64,000 nt of DNA, taken from NCBI GenBank assembly GCA_964494505.1, contig CAZBRO010000009.1:78327-142326 (forward strand), written 5' to 3'. The stretch comes from CAIYRG01 sp964494505 (GTDB lineage: Bacteria > Pseudomonadota > Alphaproteobacteria > Micropepsales > Micropepsaceae). Under the pieces are notes generated by a model, which was given only the letters and a program-made list of their open reading frames with translations, ran no database searches and was not told the origin of the DNA. Shown here piece by piece: positions 16,232-24,219 of the stretch; the first letter of the stretch is position 1; every line of letters starts with the position of its first letter. A program made the translations under genes and the position numbers.

Positions 16232-18394
16232 ATGAGCTCGGCGCATAAGTCGTACTTGAGCATGTTTGCGGCAAGCCTTTTGGGGTCCGCATTGTTTATT
16301 GCACTGCCGGCAACGGCGAACGCGCAGACGGTGAAGGCCGATGAAATCGGCGGCGTCGTAACCGGCGCGAAGGGCCCCGAAGCGGGTGTGTGGGTCATCG
16401 CGGAAACCAAGGATCTGCCGACCAAGTATGTCCGTATCGTCGTGACGGACGATCAGGGCCGCTATCTGATCCCCGGCCTGCCGAAGGCGAATTACGATGT
16501 CTTCGTGCGCGGCTATGGCCTGGTGGATTCGGCGCGGCAGAAATCCGCACTCGGCAAGACGGTGAACCTCAAAGCCACTGCTGCCCCGAACGAAGCCGCG
16601 GCTGCTCAATATTATCCGGCGATCTATTGGTACTCGATGGTGAAGGTGCCGGAGGCCAACCTGTTCCCCGGCACCGGGCCTTCGGGCAACGGCATGCCCG
16701 TGTCGCTCACGGACCAGGGCAACTGGCTCCGTTATATGAAGACGGACAGCTGCAATTCTTGCCACCAGATCGGCGACAAGGCGACGCGTGAACTCGAGCC
16801 GCAGCTCGGCCACTTCGAGACCTCGCAGGCCGCGTGGGAGCGCCGCCTCCAATCCGGCCAGGCCAGCGCCCTGATGATGAACGGCATCGGCAATTTCGAT
16901 ACCGCTCGCGCGCTCGGGAATCTCGCCGACTGGACGGACCGCGTGAAGAAGGGCGAACTTCCCTTCGCAAAGCCGTCTCGTCCCACCGGCATCGAGCGCA
17001 ATATCGTGCTGACCGAATGGGATTGGTCGACGCCGCAGACCTATCTGCATGACGAGATTTCCACCGACCGCCGCAATCCGACCGTCAATCCGCACGGTCT
17101 GATTTATGGTTCGCCGGAAGAAAGCTCGGACTTCATCCCCTGGCTCGACCCGGTCGACAACAAGTCCGGCCTGATCAAGTCGGAATATCGCGACCCCAAG
17201 ACGCCGACCACCAAGACCGCGCCGCAATATGCGGAATCGCCCTATTGGGGTTCGGACGCGATCTGGGACAGCCACACCAGCATCCACAATCCCTGGATGG
17301 ACGAGAAGAGCCGCCTGTGGGTGACGGCCAAGATTCGTCCGGCCAATGCGGAGCCGGCCTTCTGCAAGGCGGGTTCGAATCATCCTTCGGCAAAGGCCTT
17401 CCCGCTCAACCGTTCGGGACGCCAGCTTGAGGTCTACGATCCGCAGACCAAGAAGGCGACGCCGATCGATCTTTGCTTCGGCACGCACCACCTGCAGCTC
17501 GACAAGAACGAAGTGATGTGGTTCTCGAGCGGCAATTCCAACGACGAAGTCGTCGGCTGGTTCGACGTCAAGAAGTGGGACGCGACCCACGACGAAGCGG
17601 CAAGCCAGGGCTGGGCGCCGTTCGTGGTCGACACCAATGGCAACGGCAAGCTCGACGACTATACCGGCCTGAAGGATCCCACCGACCCCAAGAAGGACAA
17701 GCATGTCCAGGTCGGCTTCTACGGCGCTTCCCCGAATCCGGCGGACGGCACCATCTGGGCGTCCTATCTCGGCTTCCCCGGCGGCGTTGCCCGTTTCGAT
17801 CCCAAGACGAAGCTGACCGAGTTCTATGAAGTCCCCTACAAGGACTCCAAGAACCCGCGTTCGGGCTTCTCGCCTCGCGGCATGGACATCGACAGCAATG
17901 GCGTTGCCTGGCTCGCGCTCGCAAGCGGCCACATGGCGAGCTTCGACCGCAAACTCTGCAAGGGTCCTTTGAACGGACCGGTTGCAGGTACCGGCAAGGC
18001 CTGCCCGGAGGGCTGGAAGTTCTACACCATCCCTGGCCCGCAATTTAAGGGCGTGGCCGTGGCGGACGGCAGCGCCGAAGCCCCGTATTACGACTGGGTC
18101 GACCAGTTCGATACGCTTGGCCTCGGCAAGAACGTCCCGATCGCCACCGGCAATGAGTCGGACGCGCTGTTCGCGCTGGTCAACGAGAAATGGGTGACCA
18201 TGCGCGTGCCGTATCCCATGGGCTTCTTCGCGAAGAACATGGACGGCCGCATCGACGATCAAAATGCCGGCTGGAAGGGCAAGGGCATCTTCTCGACCTA
18301 TTCGGGCCGCTCGGCGCCGCATATCGAAGGCGGCAAGGGCCAGACCAGCAAGGTCGTGCACTTCCAGGTTCGTCCCAATCCGCTGGCGGATTGA
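16232..18394 (+). CDS. Heme/beta-propeller secreted protein, paralogue A
   Basis: 720 residues. Start chosen at ATG 16232, after AGGAAGGAACGGGG; the frame is open further upstream but runs through rnr antisense. Layout: signal peptide 1-31 (ends TANA-Q); a carboxypeptidase-regulatory-like beta-sandwich 38-115 (TGAKGPEAGVWVIAETKDLP, VVTDDQGRYLIPGLP); a small heme domain with CNSCH (C174, C177, H178) and a candidate distal Met near 215; then a long region from about 285 with propeller-like repeats (RLWVTAKIRP, EVMWFSSGNS, GTIWASYLGFPGGVARFDPK) and a calcium-loop-like DTNGNGKLD at 468-476. Conserved cysteine pairs lie outside the heme site. Function unknown; the propeller resembles Vgb/SMP-30-like exported propellers. 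A strong terminator follows. Closest in sequence to paralogue D. Confidence 0.85.
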   Translation: MSSAHKSYLSMFAASLLGSALFIALPATANAQTVKADEIGGVVTGAKGPEAGVWVIAETKDLPTKYVRIVVTDDQGRYLIPGLPKANYDVFVRGYGLVDSARQKSALGKTVNLKATAAPNEAAAAQYYPAIYWYSMVKVPEANLFPGTGPSGNGMPVSLTDQGNWLRYMKTDSCNSCHQIGDKATRELEPQLGHFETSQAAWERRLQSGQASALMMNGIGNFDTARALGNLADWTDRVKKGELPFAKPSRPTGIERNIVLTEWDWSTPQTYLHDEISTDRRNPTVNPHGLIYGSPEESSDFIPWLDPVDNKSGLIKSEYRDPKTPTTKTAPQYAESPYWGSDAIWDSHTSIHNPWMDEKSRLWVTAKIRPANAEPAFCKAGSNHPSAKAFPLNRSGRQLEVYDPQTKKATPIDLCFGTHHLQLDKNEVMWFSSGNSNDEVVGWFDVKKWDATHDEAASQGWAPFVVDTNGNGKLDDYTGLKDPTDPKKDKHVQVGFYGASPNPADGTIWASYLGFPGGVARFDPKTKLTEFYEVPYKDSKNPRSGFSPRGMDIDSNGVAWLALASGHMASFDRKLCKGPLNGPVAGTGKACPEGWKFYTIPGPQFKGVAVADGSAEAPYYDWVDQFDTLGLGKNVPIATGNESDALFALVNEKWVTMRVPYPMGFFAKNMDGRIDDQNAGWKGKGIFSTYSGRSAPHIEGGKGQTSKVVHFQVRPNPLAD

Positions 18395-18423
18395 TCGGAC
18401 CGGCTGAAACTGACCGTTAACGA

Positions 18424-18456
18424 GGGCGGGTCGCGAAAGCGGCCCGCCCTTCGCTT
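18424..18456 (+). terminator. Rho-independent terminator of paralogue A
   Basis: Stem GGGCGGGTCGC (18424-18434), GAAA tetraloop, GCGGCCCGCCC (18439-18449), one G-U pair, followed by TTCGCTTTT. It lies 30 bases past the stop codon and separates paralogues A and B. Confidence 0.85.
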
Positions 18457-18573
18457 TTGCGCGAGCAGTGCCCTGGCAGTCTCGTTCTTTGTCTGCGAAT
18501 GCGCTATAAAGCCGCGGCCGCGTGCGCGAGTCTTGAAGGCCTCGCGTTTGACGCCATGAGGGAAGGACACGTG

Positions 18574-20739
18574 ATGAGGACAAGAACAGCCACCGTCGGC
18601 ATGCTGAGTGCGAGCGCTTTCGCGTTGTTAGTCGCCGCGCCGATCAATACTGCGAGCGCGCAAGTGCGCCTGGATGCCGATGACATCGGCGGCACGGTTA
18701 CCAGCGCCAAAGGCCCGGAAGCGGGCGTCTGGGTGATTGCGGAAACCAAGGACCTGCCGACGAAATATATCCGCATCGTCGCGACCGACGACCAGGGCCG
18801 CTACGTGCTGCCCGACCTGCCGAAGGGCAACTACGACATCTGGGTGCGCGGCTATGGTCTCGTGGATTCGCCCAAGGTGAAATCGCAGCCGGGCAAGAAC
18901 CTCGACCTGAAGGCGGTTGTGGCCCCGAACCGCGCGGCGGCAGCGGAATATTATCCCGCCCAATATTGGTATTCGATGCTGCATGTTCCTGCAGCGAACC
19001 TGTTCCCCGGCACGCCGCAAAACGGCATGTCGCAGCAGATGACCGATCGGGGCGTATGGTTCCGCAATCTGAAGACCGATGGCTGCGTCGCCTGCCATCA
19101 ATTGGGCGACAGCGCGACCCGCAAAATCCCCGCCGGGCTCGGCCACTTCAACACCGGCGCAGAGGCGTGGGAACGCCGTCTGCAATCCGGCCAGGCGAGC
19201 GGCCCCATGATGGGCGCCATCGGCCGTTTCGACACCCAGAAGGCGCTGGCTGCGTTCGGCGATTGGACCGACCGCGTGGCCAAGGGCGAGCTGCCGAAAT
19301 TCGATCCGCCGCGCCCGCAAGGCAAAGAGCGCAATCTCGTCGTCACCGAATGGGATTGGAACACGCCCAAGGCCTATCTGCATGACGAGATTTCGACCGA
19401 CCGCAACAACCCGACCCTGAACCCGCACGGGCTGATCTACGGGGCGACCGAGGCAAGCTCGGATTTCATCCCGTGGCTCGATCCCGTCGACAACAAATCG
19501 GGTCTGTTGAAGACCGAATATCGCGATCCCAAGACGCCCACCACCAAGACCGATCCGATCTATGGTGACTCGGTTTACTGGGGCAACGAGGCCATCTGGG
19601 ACAGCCACACCGTCACGCACAATCCGATGTATGACGACAAGGGCCGGCTCTGGCTGACGGCGCGCATTCGTCCGCAAGCCAATCCCGCCTGGTGCAAAGC
19701 CGGATCGAATCAGGCTTCGGCGAAGTTCTTCCCGGAAGGCCGCTCGGGCCGTCAGGCGGAAGTCTACGATCCCAAGACGCAGAAGATCACCACCGTCGAT
19801 CTCTGCTTCTCCACCCATCATCTGCAGTTCGACAAGACCGGCATGCTGTGGTTCAGCTCGGGCGGCGGCAACAACGACGTCATCGGCTGGCTGGACGTGA
19901 AGAAGTTCGACGCCACCCATGACGAACAGGCGAGCCAGGGCTGGTCGCCGTTCATCCTCGACACCAACGGCAACGGCAAGCGCGATGTCGGCTGGGTCGA
20001 GCCCAATGGCACGGTGGACCCCGCAAAGGACAAACGGATCATCACCGGCTTCTACAGCGTGTCCCCGAGTCCGGCCGACGGCTCGATCTGGGGCACGGTG
20101 CTTGGCTTCCCCGGCGGCATCGCCCGTTTCGATCCCAAGACCCAGCTGACCGAGTATTTCGAAGTGCCTTGGAAGAATGCCAAGGTTGCCACCACCGGCC
20201 AGGGCTTCTCGCCCCGCGGCGCGGACGTGACCACCGATGGCGTGGTCTGGGCGGCGCTGGCGAGCGGACATCTCGCGAGCTTCGATCGCCGCCTCTGCAA
20301 GGCGAAGCTTTCGGGGCCGGCTCTCGCGGACCCGCAGAACCTCTGCCCGGAAGGCTGGAAGCTCTATCAGTTGCCTGGGCCCGAGTTCGAAAACGAGAAG
20401 GGGACGCCCGGTGCAGGCACCGAAGCTGCCTATTACGACTGGGTCGACCAGTACGATACAGGCGGTCTTGGCAAGAACGTACCGATCGCCACCGGCAATG
20501 AGTCCGATTCGCTGGCCGCTCTTGTGGACGGCAAATGGTTCGTGATGCGCGTTCCCTATCCGCTGGGCTTCTTCGCGAAGAACCTGGATGGACGCATCGA
20601 CGACGCCAATGCCGGCTGGAAGGGCAAGGGATTGTGGTCCACCTTCTCCGACCGCGCCGCGACCCATATCGAGGGCGGCAAGGGCGAGATGAGCAAGGTC
20701 GTCCACTTCCAGCTTCGGCCGGACCCGCTGGCTCATTGA
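18574..20739 (+). CDS. Heme/beta-propeller secreted protein, paralogue B
   Basis: 721 residues from ATG 18574 (GTG at 18571 is adjacent), after GAGGGAAGGACAC. Signal peptide to about residue 29 (NTASA-Q), then the same order as A: beta-sandwich (TSAKGPEAGVWVIAETKDLP), heme site CVACH in TDGCVACHQLGD with a Met-Met about 38 residues later (SGPMMGAIG), and propeller-like repeats. The calcium-loop-like segment is DTNGNGKRD. The linker LCKAKLSGPALADPQNLCPE groups it with paralogue C. It has its own strong terminator, so it is probably a single-gene unit. Substrate and redox partner unknown. Confidence 0.85.
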   Translation: MRTRTATVGMLSASAFALLVAAPINTASAQVRLDADDIGGTVTSAKGPEAGVWVIAETKDLPTKYIRIVATDDQGRYVLPDLPKGNYDIWVRGYGLVDSPKVKSQPGKNLDLKAVVAPNRAAAAEYYPAQYWYSMLHVPAANLFPGTPQNGMSQQMTDRGVWFRNLKTDGCVACHQLGDSATRKIPAGLGHFNTGAEAWERRLQSGQASGPMMGAIGRFDTQKALAAFGDWTDRVAKGELPKFDPPRPQGKERNLVVTEWDWNTPKAYLHDEISTDRNNPTLNPHGLIYGATEASSDFIPWLDPVDNKSGLLKTEYRDPKTPTTKTDPIYGDSVYWGNEAIWDSHTVTHNPMYDDKGRLWLTARIRPQANPAWCKAGSNQASAKFFPEGRSGRQAEVYDPKTQKITTVDLCFSTHHLQFDKTGMLWFSSGGGNNDVIGWLDVKKFDATHDEQASQGWSPFILDTNGNGKRDVGWVEPNGTVDPAKDKRIITGFYSVSPSPADGSIWGTVLGFPGGIARFDPKTQLTEYFEVPWKNAKVATTGQGFSPRGADVTTDGVVWAALASGHLASFDRRLCKAKLSGPALADPQNLCPEGWKLYQLPGPEFENEKGTPGAGTEAAYYDWVDQYDTGGLGKNVPIATGNESDSLAALVDGKWFVMRVPYPLGFFAKNLDGRIDDANAGWKGKGLWSTFSDRAATHIEGGKGEMSKVVHFQLRPDPLAH

Positions 20740-20780
20740 AAACTCCCCTCTCCCCCCAAAGGGGGTGAGGGAGGAATGGG

Positions 20781-20819
20781 CGAGGGCGGTTTCCAGCGGT
20801 GGAAACCGCCCTCGTTTTT
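20781..20819 (+). terminator. Rho-independent terminator of paralogue B
   Basis: Perfect 15-base stem CGAGGGCGGTTTCCA (20781-20795) and its complement (20800-20814), 4-base loop, then TTTTT. A second, smaller hairpin CCCTCTCCCCC/GGGGGTGAGGG precedes it at 20745-20771. Confidence 0.92.
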
Positions 20820-20912
20820 GAGTAGTTTGGGCCGCGGGCCGGTTGGGCTCATTGTTCGACGCCATCCGCCACGACCGATTTCAGACTCCTAACGCTAATC
20901 GAGGGAAGAGAC

Positions 20913-23081
20913 ATGAGGACGATGAGAGCAGCCTCAATCGGCATGCTGAGCGCCAGCTTTGCGGCGCTGTTATGCGCAAGCTGGGCGACAGGCGCCGTGG
21001 CGCAAGTGCGCATCGATGCCGACGATATCGGCGGCGTGGTGACGGGCGCCAAGGGCCCGGAAGCCGGCGTCTGGGTGATCGCGGAGACCAGGGACCTGCC
21101 GACGAAATATGTGAAGATCGTCGCTACCGACGACCAGGGCCGCTATGTGCTCCCCGATCTGCCGAAAGGGACCTACGACATCTGGGTCCGCGGCTACGGT
21201 CTGGTCGATTCCCCGAAGGTAAAGGCGCAGCCGGGCAAGCAAGTCGATCTGAAGTCGGTTGCCGCCCCCAATCGCGCTGCGGCCGCCCAATATTATCCGG
21301 GCATCTACTGGTACGCGATGATGAAGATCCCGCCGGCCAATCTGTTTCCCGGCACCGGTCCTCAGGGCAACGGCATGGACGCCAAGCTGAAGGACCAGGG
21401 CCAATGGCTGCGCGTCACCAAGACCGACGGCTGCGGCCATTGCCATCAGCTAGGCGATCTTGCGACCCGCACGCTTCCGGTCAGTCTCGGCCACTTCAAT
21501 ACCGGCGCGGAAGCCTGGGAACGGCGTCTTGAATCCGGTCAGGCCGGCCGGAACATGATGGAAGAGCTCGCCAGGTTCGATGTGCAGCGGCAGCTCGAAC
21601 TCTTGTCCGATTGGTCGGATCGTGTCGCCAAAGGCGAGTTGCCGAAAAACGACCCGCCGCGCCCGACCGGCATGGAGCGCAACGTCGTGCTGACGGAGTG
21701 GGATTGGGAAACCCCGACCATGTATGTGCACGACACCATTTCGACCGACCGCCGCAATCCGACGGTCAACGGGCATGGTCTGATTTATGGCGCGCCAGAA
21801 GTGAGCTCCGACAATGTTCCCTGGCTCGATCCGGTTGACAACAAATCGGGCTTTGTCAAATCGGAGTTCCGCGATCCGAAAACGCCATCCACCAAGACCG
21901 ATCTGATCCTCGCGCCGTCGCCCTATTGGGGTAACGAGCCGATCTGGGATTCGCACACGATCATTCACAATCCCATGTTCGACGAGAAGGGCCGGGTGTG
22001 GTTGACGGCGCGGATTCGTCCCCAGGCCAATCCCGCCTTCTGCAAGGAAGGATCGGACCTGCCGTCGGCAAAAATCTATCCGAAAGCGACTTCCAACCGT
22101 CAGGTTGAAGTCTACGATCCCAAAACCCGCAAGATCGACATGATCGATCTGTGCTTCAACACGCACCATCTCCAGTTCGACAAGGACGACGTGCTGTGGT
22201 TCAGCGCGGGCGGCAATTACGACGTCATCGGCTGGCTCGACGTGAAGAAGTGGGAAGCCACCCACGATGACAAGACGGCCCAGGGCTGGTCGCCTTTCAT
22301 CATCGACACCAACGGCAACGGCAAGCGCGACACCGGCTGGACCGAACCCAATCAGCCCACCGATCCGAACAAGGACAAGCGGATGTTCTTGGGGTTCTAC
22401 GGCGTCGCGCCAAATCCGGCGGACGGAACGATCTGGGGCGCGGTGACGGGCTTCCCGGGCGGCATCGCACGGTTCGATCCCAAGACGCAGCTCACGGAAT
22501 ATTATGAATTCCCCTACAAGAACGCGAAAAATCCGCAGTCCGGGTTCAGCCCGCGCGGATCGGACATCGACAGCAACGGCGTCTTCTGGGCGGTGCTGTC
22601 GAGCGGCGATCTCGCGAGCTTCGACCGGCGTCTCTGCAAGGGCAAGCTGAACGGCCCGGCCGCGGCCGATCCGCAGAACCTTTGCCCGGAAGGGTTCAAG
22701 TTCTATCAGATGCCCGGACCCTCGTTCCAAGACCTGCCGAAGGGCACGGCCGGCGCATCGGCCGAAGCGCCGTATTACGTCTGGGTCGATCAGCACAACA
22801 CGTTCGGCTTAGGCGAGAATGTTCCCATCGCCACCGGCAACAATTCCGATTCGCTCAACGCGCTGGTCAACGGCAAGTGGGTTGTGATGCGCATTCCGTA
22901 CCCGATGAGCTTCTATGCCAAGAATCTCGACGGCCGCATCGATGACATGAACACCGGCTGGAAGGGCAAGGGCTTGTGGTCGCAATATTCCGGCCGCTCG
23001 CAGCCGCACCTGGAAGGCGGCAAAGGCCAGCAGAGCAAGGTCATTCACGTCCAGTACCGGCCCGATCCGCTGGCGCACTGA
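20913..23081 (+). CDS. Heme/beta-propeller secreted protein, paralogue C
   Basis: 722 residues; ATG 20913 follows CGAGGGAAGAGAC. Signal peptide to about 31 (TGAVA-Q), beta-sandwich (TGAKGPEAGVWVIAETRDLP), heme site CGHCH in TDGCGHCHQLGD with Met-Met after about 38 residues (GRNMMEELA), propeller-like region, DTNGNGKRD loop. The extra histidine inside the CxxCH spacer is a difference from its siblings. The N-terminal 100 residues are nearly the same as in paralogue B. It differs from the others in the segment after the heme (LARFDVQRQLELLSDWSDR). Its own terminator follows. Confidence 0.85.
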   Translation: MRTMRAASIGMLSASFAALLCASWATGAVAQVRIDADDIGGVVTGAKGPEAGVWVIAETRDLPTKYVKIVATDDQGRYVLPDLPKGTYDIWVRGYGLVDSPKVKAQPGKQVDLKSVAAPNRAAAAQYYPGIYWYAMMKIPPANLFPGTGPQGNGMDAKLKDQGQWLRVTKTDGCGHCHQLGDLATRTLPVSLGHFNTGAEAWERRLESGQAGRNMMEELARFDVQRQLELLSDWSDRVAKGELPKNDPPRPTGMERNVVLTEWDWETPTMYVHDTISTDRRNPTVNGHGLIYGAPEVSSDNVPWLDPVDNKSGFVKSEFRDPKTPSTKTDLILAPSPYWGNEPIWDSHTIIHNPMFDEKGRVWLTARIRPQANPAFCKEGSDLPSAKIYPKATSNRQVEVYDPKTRKIDMIDLCFNTHHLQFDKDDVLWFSAGGNYDVIGWLDVKKWEATHDDKTAQGWSPFIIDTNGNGKRDTGWTEPNQPTDPNKDKRMFLGFYGVAPNPADGTIWGAVTGFPGGIARFDPKTQLTEYYEFPYKNAKNPQSGFSPRGSDIDSNGVFWAVLSSGDLASFDRRLCKGKLNGPAAADPQNLCPEGFKFYQMPGPSFQDLPKGTAGASAEAPYYVWVDQHNTFGLGENVPIATGNNSDSLNALVNGKWVVMRIPYPMSFYAKNLDGRIDDMNTGWKGKGLWSQYSGRSQPHLEGGKGQQSKVIHVQYRPDPLAH

Positions 23082-23102
23082 TCTGACAAGCGCATGAACA
23101 AG

Positions 23103-23141
23103 ACGGGGTGGGTTCCTGATGGAATCCACCCCGTTTTCTTT
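23103..23141 (+). terminator. Rho-independent terminator of paralogue C
   Basis: Stem ACGGGGTGGGTTCC (23103-23116), loop TGAT, GGAATCCACCCCGT (23121-23134) with one G-U pair, then TTTCTTTGG. Confidence 0.88.
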
Positions 23142-23202
23142 GGTCCAGCCCTCGGGCGGAAAACTGCTATGATGCACTCCGCCACCTGATCGGGAGCGGA
23201 TC

Positions 23203-24090
23203 ATGCGCAAATTCGCCATCGCCATTGTCGCAACCGCGTTGGGCGCGGCCACGGCTGCCGCGGCAGCACCGCCCAATTTCGCCCCGACGGCAAATTCGGG
23301 CTGGTATGCCTATTCCCGCGCCTTTATGCCGCCGCCGAGCGGTCCCGGTCCGGTGATGCAGGACCCGAAATATCCGCTGGTCACGAACGATGATTTCCGC
23401 GCTACCGGACGGCAGCCCACCTATCCCATGGGCGATCCGACGAACCCCATTCTGCAACCCTGGGCGGCCGAGAGCTTACGCAAGGTCAACGCCCAGACGC
23501 TCGCGGGAAAGCCGATCGTCTCGCAGCATGCGGAGTGCCGCCCCGTCGGCGTCACCTATTTCGACCTCGAACCGATGACCCGGCCGATGTTCATTCTTCA
23601 GAGCAAGAATGAAGTCACCATCATCCTGGAAAGCTTCAGCGACATCCGGCACATCTATCTCAGTGACAAACACCGTCCCGATTTGAAGCCGTCCTGGTAC
23701 GGAGATTCCATCGGCCATTACGAAGGCGATACGCTGGTGGTGGACACTGTCGGCTTCAACGACAAGACCTATATCGACGGGTTCCACACACCGCATACGG
23801 CGCAGCTCCACACGGTCGAGCGCTTTCATGTTGTGGATGGCGGCAAGGAGCTGCAGGTCGACTTCCATGTGGAAGATCCGGGCGCCTTCACCACGCCGTG
23901 GAACGCGGTGCAGCGCTATCGCCAGTATGAACTGGTGGCGCGAAACGCCAAGGCCGCGGGTGTGCAGCTTGCCGCCCTGGCGTCGCCCGACGAGGGACCG
24001 CTGAGCGAAGCGGTGTGTGCCGACAGCCCGATTTCGCTGCAGTTCATTCCCGGCGCGAGCATTCCCAAGGCGCTCACGCCCGATTTCTGA
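23203..24090 (+). CDS. Conserved secreted protein of unknown function in the paralogue cluster
   Basis: 295 residues with a Sec signal (MRKFAIAIVATALGAATAAA). The core carries GDSIGHYEGDTLVVDTVGFN, DGFHTPHTAQLHTVERFHVV and VEDPGAFTTPWNAV. I have seen this signature in a large group of exported proteins from Acidobacteria and Alphaproteobacteria that have no assigned role; I cannot name a Pfam entry with certainty. Aspartate and histidine residues in the core could bind metal. It lies between paralogues C and D on the same strand, with its own ribosome binding site (GGGAGCGG), suggesting a related periplasmic function. Confidence 0.75.
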   Translation: MRKFAIAIVATALGAATAAAAAPPNFAPTANSGWYAYSRAFMPPPSGPGPVMQDPKYPLVTNDDFRATGRQPTYPMGDPTNPILQPWAAESLRKVNAQTLAGKPIVSQHAECRPVGVTYFDLEPMTRPMFILQSKNEVTIILESFSDIRHIYLSDKHRPDLKPSWYGDSIGHYEGDTLVVDTVGFNDKTYIDGFHTPHTAQLHTVERFHVVDGGKELQVDFHVEDPGAFTTPWNAVQRYRQYELVARNAKAAGVQLAALASPDEGPLSEAVCADSPISLQFIPGASIPKALTPDF

Positions 24091-24219
24091 CGCAAGCCTC
24101 CCAAGCAGGGACGAAGCCCAAACGGCGCAGCCCTTCCAGGCGGCAGGCGCGGAATTGGCCTTTTGTGCATTGCCGCAATTCGCCTAGACTTGGCGCACGG
24201 GATTTCTGAGGAACGGGAA

